A stretch of DNA of 64,000 nt from Nannocystis pusilla. Lineage in GTDB: Bacteria > Myxococcota_A > Polyangia > Nannocystales > Nannocystaceae. The notes below the pieces were generated by a model, which saw nothing but the letters and a program-made list of their open reading frames with translations, did not search any database and had not been told where the DNA came from. The position numbers were made by a program, and so were the translations under genes. The number at the start of each line of letters is the position of its first letter. The stretch's first letter is position 1. Location of the stretch: contig NZ_JAPNKE010000002.1 of assembly GCF_026626665.1 (NCBI RefSeq), positions 5,681,168 through 5,745,167 on the forward strand, in the 5' to 3' direction. This document shows positions 12,692 to 20,980 of the stretch, one piece after another.

Positions 12692-13947
12692 CGCTGCGCT
12701 CCTTCCGGCAGCAAGCCTGCCACCCGCGCCAGCTCGACCGAGCCCAGGGCCAGCGCGCGGCGGGCCTCGATGTGCGCCGCCAGGTACTCGAGCAGCGTCT
12801 GCTGCAGCACCACCGCGTCGCGGATCGACACGCGCCCCGTCGCCATCTCCTGCGCCAGCGCCTCGAGGTGGCCCTCGGCGCGCTGCAGGCGTTCGGCCTC
12901 GAACAGCCCGAGCTCCGCCTTGCGCGCCTCGACCTCGCGCAGCGCCACCTCGACCTCCGCCTGCACCACTCTCCGCCAGCGCTCGACCTCCGCCTCGGCG
13001 CGGCGCGCCAGCGCCTTGCTCTCCGCGATCTCGCCCTTGTACGTGCGCCCGAGCGGCGCCGGCAGCACGATCGGGAACGCCAGCCCTCCGCCCAGCACTT
13101 GCTCCGCGAACCCGTCGCGCTGGGCGTACAGCACCACGCTCGGGTTCGGCGCGCGCAGCCGGCGGAACACCTCGACCTGGCGCAGGAACACCTCGCGCTC
13201 CGCCTTCGCCAGCTCGATCTCCGCCCGCTTCGTCAGCGCCGACCCGAGCAGCGCCGACAGCTCCTGCGGCAGCGCCAGCGGCGTCAGCTCGCCCTCGACC
13301 TCGAGCCCCGCGCCGTCGCGCCCGAGCAGTCCGGCCAGCACCGCGCGCGCGGCCGCGATCCGGCGGTCCGCCTCGATCAGCTGCCGCCGCACCCGCACCG
13401 ACGTCGCCACCACCACGTCCGCGTTGAGGCCCGAGCCGAGCCCGGTGCGCTCGCTCGTGCGGGCCAGGTCGACCAGCGTGTCGGCGGTCCTGGCGATCCG
13501 CTCGATCATCGCCCGCTGCTCGCGCGCCGCCAGCCACTCGTAATAAGCCGACAACGCCGCCGCCGCCACGTCGCGCCGGCTCAGCTCGATCTGCCGGTCC
13601 GCCTGCGTCACCTCGGCGTCGGCCATCGCCATCCGCTTGCGCCGCTGGCCCGCGATCTCGAGCTCCTGCGCCACCCGCCCGTACACGTTGATGTCGCGCT
13701 CGCCGTTCCACAGGCCCACGCGGCGGCTCGCGGTCACCTCGACCTGCGGGTTGCTCGGCAGCAGCGTGCGCGCCTTGAGCTTGCGGCCCTCCGCCGCCGC
13801 GCGCCCGGCCTCGGCCGCGCGGATGCTCGGGTGCTCGGCCAGCGCGCAGGCGACCACCGCATCCCTGCCGAGCGGCCCCTCGCACCCCGCCGGGGGCGGC
13901 GGCGCGGCCAGCAGGGTTGCGGTGAGCAGCGCGGAGAGGAGCGGCAT
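12688..13947 (-). CDS. CzcC/CusC-type outer-membrane efflux channel (TolC family)
   Basis: 419 residues, first gene of the leftward metal-efflux operon. The N-terminal signal sequence (MPLLSALLTATLLAAPPPPAG) precedes two OEP repeats rich in long coiled coils: EHPSIRAAEAGRAAAEGRKLKARTLLPSNPQVEV at the first repeat, and repeated RAEIELAKAEREVFLRQVEVF and VQAEVEVALREVEARKAELGLF in the second. The length fits CzcC. It forms the exit duct for metal ions in the tripartite pump with the downstream adaptor and RND subunits. Transcription is from the MerR-type promoter at 14002-14032, giving a leader of roughly 50 nt. Its TGA overlaps the adaptor's ATG. Confidence 0.88.
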   Translation of the reverse strand: MPLLSALLTATLLAAPPPPAGCEGPLGRDAVVACALAEHPSIRAAEAGRAAAEGRKLKARTLLPSNPQVEVTASRRVGLWNGERDINVYGRVAQELEIAGQRRKRMAMADAEVTQADRQIELSRRDVAAAALSAYYEWLAAREQRAMIERIARTADTLVDLARTSERTGLGSGLNADVVVATSVRVRRQLIEADRRIAAARAVLAGLLGRDGAGLEVEGELTPLALPQELSALLGSALTKRAEIELAKAEREVFLRQVEVFRRLRAPNPSVVLYAQRDGFAEQVLGGGLAFPIVLPAPLGRTYKGEIAESKALARRAEAEVERWRRVVQAEVEVALREVEARKAELGLFEAERLQRAEGHLEALAQEMATGRVSIRDAVVLQQTLLEYLAAHIEARRALALGSVELARVAGLLPEGAQR

Positions 13948-14001
13948 CGGGCCTCGTTTATGGACCGCGGCGCGACGATCCGCGCGACGGGTCCGGCGTC
14001 G

Positions 14002-14032
14002 AGGCTAGACCTTGTAGCAACTACAGGGTCAA
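14002..14032 (-). promoter_or_regulatory. MerR-family promoter/operator of czcCBA
   Basis: Minus strand: TTGACC (14032-14027) and TAGCCT (14007-14002) with an exact 19-bp spacer. The operator dyad ACCCTGTAG / CTACAAGGT (14029-14009) about a TTG centre lies in the spacer. This long-spacer architecture is diagnostic of MerR-family activation by DNA untwisting, and the half-sites resemble Cd/Pb/Zn-responsive (CadR/PbrR) operators. The cognate merR gene begins 110 bp away on the other strand. Confidence 0.85.
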
Positions 14033-14138
14033 GCGAGCGCGGCGGGCGGCGGCGTGCGAGGTGACGCACGCACGGCCACGTGGTGACAGGCGGGCGGCCG
14101 CGGAGCAAGCTCGGGCGGTGACCCGAGACGACGAGCAG

Positions 14139-14632
14139 ATGACGATCGGAGCGCTCGGCCAGGCCACGGGCGTCGGCGCCGAGACGATCCGCTACTACGA
14201 GCGCATCGAGCTGCTCCCGCAGCCGGCCCGCACCTCCGGGGTTACCGCGTCTACCGGCCGGAGCACGTCCGCCGCCTCAACTTCATCCGTCGCAGCCGCG
14301 AGCTCGGGCTCAGCATCGAGGCCGTGCGCGAGCTGCTGTCGCTCGCCAGCGACCGCCTGCGCCCGTGCGCCCGCGTCGACCGCCTCGTCCGCGACCACAT
14401 CCACGACCTCGACCACAAGATCGAGAGCCTGCAGAAGCTGCGCGGCGCCTTGCAGCGCCTGGCCGACTCGTGCCGCGGCGGCGGGCGCGTGTCCGAGTGC
14501 CGGATCCTCGAGGCCCTGCAGGAGGCCGAGGAGACCCTCGCCGGGCCCGACATCGAGTGCGCCGAGGAGCACTGCGCCGAGCGCCGCGCCGGCGACAAGC
14601 AGCCCAAACCTCGCCGCGAGCGCCGCGCCTGA
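14139..14632 (+). CDS. MerR-family metal-responsive regulator (frameshift near 14237)
   Basis: About 164 residues. The N-terminal MerR helix-turn-helix reads MTIGALGQATGVGAETIRYYE followed by RIELLPQPARTS. After a one-base loss in GGGG near 14237 it continues as GYRVYRPEHVRRLNFIRRSRELG, then a dimerisation coiled coil. Three Cys in the expected metal-site positions are visible: RPC before the long helix, DSC at its end and SEC eight residues later, as in CadR/ZntR-type sensors. An extra Cys/His tail (DIECAEEHCAERR) could widen metal binding. GTG 14118 is an alternative start 7 codons upstream. It faces the czcCBA operator, so it is the likely activator of that operon and of the czcN-like gene. 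Confidence 0.85.
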
Positions 14633-14645
14633 GAAGTTTCTCAGG
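14628..14645. promoter_or_regulatory. Perfect 8-bp dyad at the end of merR, upstream of the second efflux operon
   Basis: CCTGAGAA (14628-14635) and TTCTCAGG (14638-14645) form a perfect inverted repeat with a 2-bp spacer, overlapping the merR stop codon and about 44 bp before the adaptor ATG. TTCTC repeats again at about 14655. It could be a terminator stem or the binding site of the downstream response regulator; the sequence alone does not decide. Confidence 0.45.
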
Positions 14646-14688
14646 ATCGTCTCAATTCTCCCCCGCGCCCCGCGGTACCCGTCATCGC

Positions 14689-15771
14689 ATGCTCCGCCGC
14701 GCGCTCGCGACCGGCTGCCTCGGCCTCACGCTGACCTCGTGCATGTCCGAACAGACATGCCCTGAGAGACAGCCCAACCATCAGCCCGCGAGCACCGCCA
14801 GCGCCTGGGTCGAGGTCACCGCCCCGCGCGACGTCTCGCTCTTGCAGGCCGCCGCGCGCGTGGTCTTGCCGGGCGATCGCCAGGGCGTGATCCGCCCGAT
14901 CTACCGCGCCCGGATCGCGCGCTTCCACGTGCAGGCGGGCGACCGCGTGCGCGTCGGTCAGCCGGTCGTCGACGTCGTCATGCCCGAGGTCGTCGTCGCC
15001 GCCGCCGACTACCGCGGGGCCCATGCGCAGCGCCACCCAGACCGCGCGGCGCGACAAGCTCGGGCGCATGCGCGACGAGGGCCTCGTGGCCGAGCGCGAC
15101 GTCTTCGAGGTCGCCACCCGCGCCGCCGAGGTCGAGCAGCAGGCCCTCACCGCCGCCGCCACCTTGCGCGCCGCCGGCCTCGACCCGCGCGCTCGCGCGA
15201 GCTGCTTCACAAGCCCGAGGTCACCCTCACGAGCGACATCGACGGCGTCGTCCGCGAGCTCCACGGCCGCCTCGGCGAGGTCGTCGAGGCGGGCGCCCTG
15301 CCGATCGCCGTCATCGTCGGCGAGGGCGTCCCGCGCGTCGAGGCCCGCTTCCTCCACGCCCCGCCGGCGCGCACCACCATGCGCTTTCACGCCGTCGACG
15401 GCAGCGTGTGGGCGCTGAAGCCCGAGCCGCTCGCGCGCACCGTCGAGGCCGACGACGGCGCGGTCGTCATGTGGTTCGAGGCCGAGGGCGACCGCCTCGC
15501 CGCGCCCGGCCTGCGCGGCACCGTCGAGGCCTTCAGCGACGAGGCCGGCGTCGTCCAGGTCCCCGCCGGCGCCCTGCAGCGCGCGGGCGACGACCTCATC
15601 GTCCACCGCCGCCGCGACGGCCAGACCGCCGCGGTCCCGGTCGAGCTGCTCATGGCCTCCGGCGCCTCCGCGCTCGTGCGGCCCAAAGATCCGTCGCAGC
15701 TCGTCGCCGGCGATCGCGTCGCCGAGGACGCCCTCGCCCACCAGCGCGCAACCGCGGGGGCCGGCGCATGA
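14689..15771 (+). CDS. Second metal-efflux periplasmic adaptor lipoprotein (two compensating frameshifts)
   Basis: About 360 residues, CusB/CzcB-like. The signal peptide ends at the lipobox LTLTSC (Cys about 18). The residues straight after the lipidated Cys (MSEQTCPERQ) are encoded by a 3-unit phased palindrome array. A lipoyl-type half follows (IYRARIARFHVQAGDRVRVGQPVVDVVMPEV). Between about 15018 and 15200 the correct frame changes and returns: TQTARRDKLGRMRDEGLVAERDVFEVATRAAEVEQQAL is the expected coiled-coil hairpin. The C-terminal half includes KPEVTLTSDIDGVVRELHGRLGEVVEAG. The stop overlaps the next ATG (ATGA). No outer-membrane channel gene is in this operon, so it may borrow CzcC. 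Confidence 0.8.
   Translation: MLRRALATGCLGLTLTSCMSEQTCPERQPNHQPASTASAWVEVTAPRDVSLLQAAARVVLPGDRQGVIRPIYRARIARFHVQAGDRVRVGQPVVDVVMPEVVVAAADYRGAHAQRHPDRAARQARAHARRGPRGRARRLRGRHPRRRGRAAGPHRRRHLARRRPRPARSRELLHKPEVTLTSDIDGVVRELHGRLGEVVEAGALPIAVIVGEGVPRVEARFLHAPPARTTMRFHAVDGSVWALKPEPLARTVEADDGAVVMWFEAEGDRLAAPGLRGTVEAFSDEAGVVQVPAGALQRAGDDLIVHRRRDGQTAAVPVELLMASGASALVRPKDPSQLVAGDRVAEDALAHQRATAGAGA
14742..14773. repeat. Phased palindrome array inside a coding sequence
   Basis: CATG at 14742 and 14756 and CAG at 14770 are 14 bp apart. The array begins directly after the lipobox Cys codon and encodes the flexible tether residues of the lipoprotein, a place where extra sequence would be tolerated. Confidence 0.75.
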
Positions 15772-18700
15772 TCGAGGCCCTCGTCCACGCCTCGGTGGTC
15801 CGCCGCCGCGCCGTCCTCCTCGTCACCCTCGTCGCCACCCTCCTGGCCGCGATCGTCGCCGCGCGCCTGCGCTTCGATGCCCTGCCCGACGTCACCACCA
15901 ACCAGGTCCTCGTGCTCACGCGCGCCGGCGGCCTCACCCCCGAGGAGGTCGAGCGCCTGGTGACGCGGCCGATCGAGATCGGCCTCGGCGGCATCCCGGG
16001 CATGGTCAAGCAGCGCAGCGTCTCGCGCTACGGCATCTCCTCGATCACCGCCGTGTTCGCCGACGACGTGAGCCCCTTCCTCGCCCGCCAGATGGTGCAG
16101 GAGCGGCTCGCCCTGGTCGGCGATCGCCTGCCCGACGGCATCGACGCCCCCGAGCTCGGCCCGCTGACCGGCGGCCTCGGCGAGATCTTCCACTTCACGA
16201 TCCGCTCGCCCGAGCGCACCCCGGCCGAGCTGCTCGAGCTCGTCGAGCTGCGCCTCGTCCCGCTGCTGCGCGCCGTCGACGGCGTCGTCGAGGTCAACAC
16301 CTGGGGCGGCGAGCGGCGCACCCTCGACGTCGTCGGCCGTCCCGACGCCATGGCCCGCTTCCGCCTCACCCTCGGCCAGCTCGAGGCCGCGGTGGTCGCC
16401 GCCACCGGCACCGCCGCCGGTGCCAACCTGGCCGATGGGACATCTCAGGTCCTGCTCCGCGGCGTCTCGCGCCCGACCACCCCGCACGAGCTCGGCAGCG
16501 CCCTCGTGCGCCCCGCGATCAGCGGCGAGCCGGGCGTGCGGATCGCCGACGTCGCCGACGTGCGCTGGGGCAGTCTCCCCCGCATCGGCGCCGCCACTTC
16601 CAACGGCGAGGGCGAGACCGTCTACGTCATGGCCCAGATGCTGCGCGGCGCCAACGCCCTCCAGGTCATGGAGCGGCTGCACGCGCGCATGGCCGACGTC
16701 GACGCCGCCCTGCCCGAGGACGTGAGCGTCGACCTCGTCTACGACCGCTCGAAGCTCGTCGGCGCCACCCTCGAGACCGTGGCCAAGAACCTCGCCGAGG
16801 GCGGCCTGCTCGTCGTCGTCGTTTTGTTCGCCATGCTCGGCAGCTTCCGCGCCGGCCTGCTCGTCGCCCTGGTGATCCCGCTGTCGATGGTGTTCGCGCT
16901 GGCCGGCATGGCGCTGCTCGACATCCCCGGCAACCTCATGAGCCTCGGCGCGATCGACTTCGGCCTGCTCGTCGACGGCGCCGTCGTCATGGTCGAGGCG
17001 GTGTTCTGCGGGGCCGTCGGCGCCGCCCTCGACCCCGACAAGGTCGCCGAGTGGACCCGCGGCGTCGCCCGCCCGGTGTTCTTCTCGGTCCTCGTCATCC
17101 TGCTCGTCTACGTCCCGATCGTCAGCCTCACCGGCGTCGACGGCAAGATGTTCCGACCGATGGCCGCGGCCGTGATCATGGCCCTGCTCGCCGCCCTGAT
17201 CCTCGCCCTCACCTTCGTCCCCGCGGCCGCGGCCGCGGTCCTGCGCCCGCGCGACGTCCCCGCCCGCGAGCCGTTCGTCGTGCGCCTGGCCGAGCGCGCC
17301 TATCATCCCGTGCTGCGCGCGGCCACCCGCGCCCCGCTCCTCGTCGCCGCCTTCGCGCTCGCCTCTCTGGTCCTCGGCGGCTGGCTGTTCACCCGCACCG
17401 GCGCCGCCTTCGTGCCGCAGCTCGACGAGGGCGACCTCGTGATCCAGACCGAGCGCGCGCCCAACATCTCGCTCGACTCGGCGGTGCGCGAGGCCACCGC
17501 GATGGAGCAGGTGCTGCTCGGCGCGGTCCCCGAGGTCCGGGCCGTGGTCGCGCGCATCGGCTCGCCCGCGGTCGCCACCGACATCATGGGCATCGAGCAG
17601 GCCGACGTGTTCCTCGAGCTGGCGCCGAAGTCCCAGTGGCGCGACGGCCTCGACAAGGACGCCCTCGTGCAGGAGATCGAAGCTCTCCTCGCCACGAAGG
17701 CCCCCGCCGACGTCGTCGTCTTCACCCAGCCGATCCAGATGCGCTTCAACGAGCTGCTCGGCGGCGCCGTCACCGACGTCTCGCTCAGCATCTTCGGCGA
17801 CGACCTCGCGCAGCTGCGCGACCTGGCCGAACAGACAGCCGAGGTCATCGCCGGCCAGCCCGGCGCGGTCGACGTCCGCATCATGGCCCCGCCCGACGTC
17901 GCGGTCGCCGAGGTCCGCCCGCGCATGCTCGCCGCCGGCAGCCACGGCATGGTCGCCGCCGACGTCCTGCGCGTGGTCCAGGCCATCCGCACCGGCGTCA
18001 CCGCCGGCTACACCTACGTCGGCCCGCTGCGCCTGCCCGTGCGCGTGCGCCTCGGCGAGCCGCCGCCGGCCAGCCTGCTCGCGCGCTTCCCGGTGCCCAC
18101 CGCCGACGGCGCCCTCATCGAGCTCGAACACCTCGCCACCGTCGAGCAGCGCCCGGCCGCCAGCCTCGTCAACCACGACGACGCCCAGCGGCGGATCGTC
18201 GTCGGCTTCAACGTCCGCGGCGCCGCGCTCGGCGACGTCGTCGAGGCGCTCAAGGCCGAGCTCGCCGCGCGCGTCCCGCTGCCCCGCGGCACCCGCTCGG
18301 TGTGGGGCGGCCAGTACGAGTCGCTGGCCGAGGCCCGCGCCCGCCTGGCCTGGGTCATCCCCGCAGTGGTCGTGGCGATCTTCGCCGTCCTCCTGCTCGC
18401 CTTCCGCCGCCTGCGCCCCGCCGCCCTGATCTTCACCCACGTGCCGTTCGCCTGCGTCGGTGGCATCCTCGCCCTCACGTTGCGCGAGCTCCCCCTGTCG
18501 CTGTCCGCCGCGATCGGCTTCATCGCCCTCAGCGGGATCGCCGTGCTCAACGGCGTGGTCCTGCTGTCGCAGATCGACGAGCTCCTCGCGCAGGGCCACG
18601 ATCCGCGCAGCGCCGCCTTCGCGGCCGCCGAGTCGCGCATGCGCCCGGTGCTGATGACCGCCTCGGTGGCCGCGCTCGGCTTCGTGCCGATGATGCTGGC

Positions 18701-18836
18701 CACCGGCACCGGCGCCGAGGTCCAGCGCCCGCTCGCCACCGTGGTCGTCGGCGGCCTGGTCTCGTCGACCCTGCTGACCCTCGTCATCCTCCCCGCGCTC
18801 TACCCGTTCTTCGCCGGCAGGAGCCGCGCGGCATGA
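15768..18836 (+). CDS. Second heavy-metal efflux RND pump (CzcA/CusA family)
   Basis: Intact 1022-residue inner-membrane pump. It shares the HME layout with the leftward homologue: first TM then RFDALPDVTTNQVLVLTRAGGL, a GAIDFGLLVDGAVVMVEAV motif in TM4 (the conserved charged residues needed for proton-coupled transport), FVPQLDEGDLVIQTERAPN, and TM10-12 with GIAVLNGVVLLSQIDE. About 12 TM helices. The start overlaps the adaptor stop and the stop overlaps the response-regulator start (ATGA both times), so the operon is tightly coupled. The two pumps are clearly divergent in sequence, so a different metal range is plausible but not shown. A palindrome copy lies in frame near 16428-16445. Confidence 0.92.
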   Translation: MIEALVHASVVRRRAVLLVTLVATLLAAIVAARLRFDALPDVTTNQVLVLTRAGGLTPEEVERLVTRPIEIGLGGIPGMVKQRSVSRYGISSITAVFADDVSPFLARQMVQERLALVGDRLPDGIDAPELGPLTGGLGEIFHFTIRSPERTPAELLELVELRLVPLLRAVDGVVEVNTWGGERRTLDVVGRPDAMARFRLTLGQLEAAVVAATGTAAGANLADGTSQVLLRGVSRPTTPHELGSALVRPAISGEPGVRIADVADVRWGSLPRIGAATSNGEGETVYVMAQMLRGANALQVMERLHARMADVDAALPEDVSVDLVYDRSKLVGATLETVAKNLAEGGLLVVVVLFAMLGSFRAGLLVALVIPLSMVFALAGMALLDIPGNLMSLGAIDFGLLVDGAVVMVEAVFCGAVGAALDPDKVAEWTRGVARPVFFSVLVILLVYVPIVSLTGVDGKMFRPMAAAVIMALLAALILALTFVPAAAAAVLRPRDVPAREPFVVRLAERAYHPVLRAATRAPLLVAAFALASLVLGGWLFTRTGAAFVPQLDEGDLVIQTERAPNISLDSAVREATAMEQVLLGAVPEVRAVVARIGSPAVATDIMGIEQADVFLELAPKSQWRDGLDKDALVQEIEALLATKAPADVVVFTQPIQMRFNELLGGAVTDVSLSIFGDDLAQLRDLAEQTAEVIAGQPGAVDVRIMAPPDVAVAEVRPRMLAAGSHGMVAADVLRVVQAIRTGVTAGYTYVGPLRLPVRVRLGEPPPASLLARFPVPTADGALIELEHLATVEQRPAASLVNHDDAQRRIVVGFNVRGAALGDVVEALKAELAARVPLPRGTRSVWGGQYESLAEARARLAWVIPAVVVAIFAVLLLAFRRLRPAALIFTHVPFACVGGILALTLRELPLSLSAAIGFIALSGIAVLNGVVLLSQIDELLAQGHDPRSAAFAAAESRMRPVLMTASVAALGFVPMMLATGTGAEVQRPLATVVVGGLVSSTLLTLVILPALYPFFAGRSRAA

Positions 18837-19511
18837 GGATCCTCGTGGTCGAGGACGACGAGCGGCTGCTGCAGCTGCTGCAGCGCGGCCTCGGCGAGGA
18901 GGGCCACCTCGTCGACGCCTGCACCACCAGCGCCGACGCGCTCGGCCAGGCGCAGACGATCGCCTACGACGTCGTCCTGCTCGACTGGATGCTGCCCGAC
19001 GGCGACGGCCTGTCGCTCCTGCGCGCCTGGCGGGCCCGCGGCGTCGACACCCCCGTGCTCATGCTGACCGCCCGCGGCAGCGTCGGCGAGCGCGTGCTCG
19101 GCCTGCGCACCGGCGCCGACGACTACCTCGTCAAGCCGTTCGACTTCAGCGAGCTGCTGGCCCGCATCGAGGTGCTCGCGCGCCGCGCGCGGCGAAGTCG
19201 TCCACCTGCGCGCCGGCGACGTCGGCCTCGACACCCGCCAGCGCGCCCTCGTCCGCGGCGAGCGCGAGGTCGCCCTCACCGCCCGCGAGTTCGCCCTGTG
19301 CAACCTGATGTTCCGCCGCGTCGGCGAGGTCCTCACCCGCAGCGAGCTGCTCGCCGCCGTGTGGGGCCCCAACTTCGACGGCGAGCCCAACGTCCTCGAC
19401 GTCTACGTCGGCTACCTGCGCGCCAAGCTGGCCCAGCTCGGCGACGACGCCCCCACCATCCGCGCCCAGCGCGGCGTCGGCTTCCGCCTGCTCCCCGGAG
19501 GCGAGCGGTGA
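18833..19511 (+). CDS. OmpR/CusR-type response regulator (frameshift near 19195)
   Basis: About 226 residues. The receiver domain (MRILVVEDDERLLQLLQRGL) has the acidic pair DD, the phospho-acceptor Asp in LLDWMLPDGDG (about residue 51), Thr in MLTARGS and Lys in YLVKPFDFSELLARI. After a one-base indel near 19195 the winged-helix output domain follows: LTAREFALCNLMFRRVGEVLTRSELLAAVW and NVLDVYVGYLRAKL. It is translationally coupled to the RND pump, an arrangement seen for CusR/CzcR regulators, so it probably controls metal efflux, perhaps via the dyad at 14628-14645. The kinase partner is the next gene, separated by a phased array. Confidence 0.88.
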
Positions 19512-19522
19512 GCGCGATGCGA

Positions 19523-19596
19523 CATGTCTCTCAGGGCATGCACCATCGGCCATGCCCCTTCGACCATGCCTCTTCCGGCATGCCCGTCGAGACAGG
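19523..19596. repeat. 14-bp-phased CATG array, six cores, between response regulator and kinase
   Basis: CATG at 19523, 19537, 19551, 19565 and 19579 and CAG at 19593: five consecutive exact 14-bp steps. Central tetranucleotides differ in every unit (CTCA, CATC, CTTC, CTTC, GTCG), so the units are not recent tandem duplications. It fills the gap within an operon whose other genes overlap or abut. Confidence 0.9.
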
Positions 19597-19608
19597 CTCC
19601 GGAGCCCG

Positions 19609-20970
19609 ATGACCCTGCACCGCCGGCTGCTGCTGTTCGGAGCCGTCATCCCGGCCGGGCTCATCGCCCTCGCCCTGTTCCTGATCGGCCTCGTCCTCGA
19701 CCACCTCCTGCTCGAGTCGGTCGACCGCGGCCTCACCCTGCAGGCCGCCAGCGAGTCCGTCAGCCTGTTCGATCGGCCAGGTCAGGACGCCCACCTCCAC
19801 TTCGGCGACTCCGCGCTGGTCGCCGACCTGCAGCGGCTGCACCACCAGGGCGCCCTCTACGGCCCTGACGGCGCCCGCCTGCTCGCCTACCCCGCCGACA
19901 CCGCCGCCCCCGAGCGCCTCACCGCCGCCGACGTCGCCCGCGCCCCGGCCTTGCAGACGCGCGTCCTCCCCGGCGGCGAGCGGCTGCGCGAGCTGTCCCT
20001 CGCCATCGACTCGCCGCGCGGCGAGCCGCACGCGCTGTGGCTGGCCGTCTCGCTCGCCTCCAACGACGCCGCCCTGGCCGCCTACGCCCGCGCCGCCGCC
20101 CTGATCGGCGCGGCAGTCACCCTGCTGATGCTGCTGCTGCAGATCGCCCACGCCCGCGGCCTCGTGCACCGCGTGCAGCAGCTCCACGTGCACATGCAGC
20201 GGCTGCAGGACGGCGACTTCTCGACCTTGCCGCCCGCCGACCCCGGCACCGACGTCGTCGCCAGCCTGCGCGACGCCATCGCCGACGCCACCGAGAAGCT
20301 GCGCACCGCCTCCGAGCTGCAGCACCGCCTCGTCGCCGACGCCGCCCACGAGCTGCGGACCCCGCTCACCGCCATGCGCATGGAGATCGACGTCACCCTG
20401 CGGCGCGAGCGGTCGCCCGAGCAGCTCATCGACGCCCTGACCCGCGTGCGCACCGAGGTCGACCGCCTCGGCGAGCTCGCCAGCAAGCTGCTGGCGATGG
20501 CCAGCCTGCGCCGGTCCGAGTGGGAGCGCGTGCCGCTCGACGCGGTCGCCAGCGTGCGCGAAGCGATCGCCAGTCACCGCGTCGTCGCCGAGCGGCGCGC
20601 CATCTCCTTGCACCTGCACGCCCCCGAGGCCGCGCCGATCCGCGCCAACCCCGGCCCGCTGCGGCAGGCCGTCGACAACCTGCTGGCCAACGCGATCAAG
20701 TTCGCCCCCGTCGGCAGCGCCGTCGACCTCACCGTGCGCGACGGCGAGACCGCGCTCGAGCTCCTCGTCGAGGACCGCGGCCCCGGCGTCCCGCTCGAGC
20801 ACCGCGAGACGATCTTCGCCCCCTTCCGTCGCCTCCAGCGCGGGGTCGACGGCGCCGGCCTCGGCCTCGCCATCGTCCGCGAGGTCGCCGAGGCCCACGG
20901 CGGCCGCGCCTGGGTCAGCGAGCGCCCCGGCGGCGGCGCCTGCTTTCACCTCGTCATCGCCCGCGCCTGA
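19609..20970 (+). CDS. Sensor histidine kinase (CusS/CzcS type)
   Basis: 453 residues from ATG 19609, supported by GGAG 6 nt upstream. Two TM helices flank a periplasmic sensor of about 140 residues (IPAGLIALALFLIGLVLDHLL; then LIGAAVTLLMLLLQIA), followed by a HAMP-like segment (HVHMQRLQDGDFSTLPP), the H-box DAAHELRTPLTAMR with the phosphorylated His, the N-box DNLLANAIKFAPVG, the G1 box EDRGPGVP and G2 GAGLGLAIVREV. It should autophosphorylate and signal to the response regulator encoded just upstream. Being last in a metal-efflux operon suggests a periplasmic metal signal. Its stop is 10 bp from the stop of the convergent STAS gene, the gap being the palindrome CGCGATCGCG. Confidence 0.92.
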   Translation: MTLHRRLLLFGAVIPAGLIALALFLIGLVLDHLLLESVDRGLTLQAASESVSLFDRPGQDAHLHFGDSALVADLQRLHHQGALYGPDGARLLAYPADTAAPERLTAADVARAPALQTRVLPGGERLRELSLAIDSPRGEPHALWLAVSLASNDAALAAYARAAALIGAAVTLLMLLLQIAHARGLVHRVQQLHVHMQRLQDGDFSTLPPADPGTDVVASLRDAIADATEKLRTASELQHRLVADAAHELRTPLTAMRMEIDVTLRRERSPEQLIDALTRVRTEVDRLGELASKLLAMASLRRSEWERVPLDAVASVREAIASHRVVAERRAISLHLHAPEAAPIRANPGPLRQAVDNLLANAIKFAPVGSAVDLTVRDGETALELLVEDRGPGVPLEHRETIFAPFRRLQRGVDGAGLGLAIVREVAEAHGGRAWVSERPGGGACFHLVIARA

Positions 20971-20980
20971 CGCGATCGCG

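Noticed and set aside
14689..15771. The second adaptor as a pseudogene because of its internal frame change.
   Set aside because: Two compensating indels restore the frame, flanking motifs are intact and neighbouring genes show similar isolated indels, so sequencing error is more likely.
15387..18599. A 1070-codon minus-strand frame across the second RND pump.
   Set aside because: Antisense shadow of a gene with complete CzcA/CusA conservation on the plus strand.
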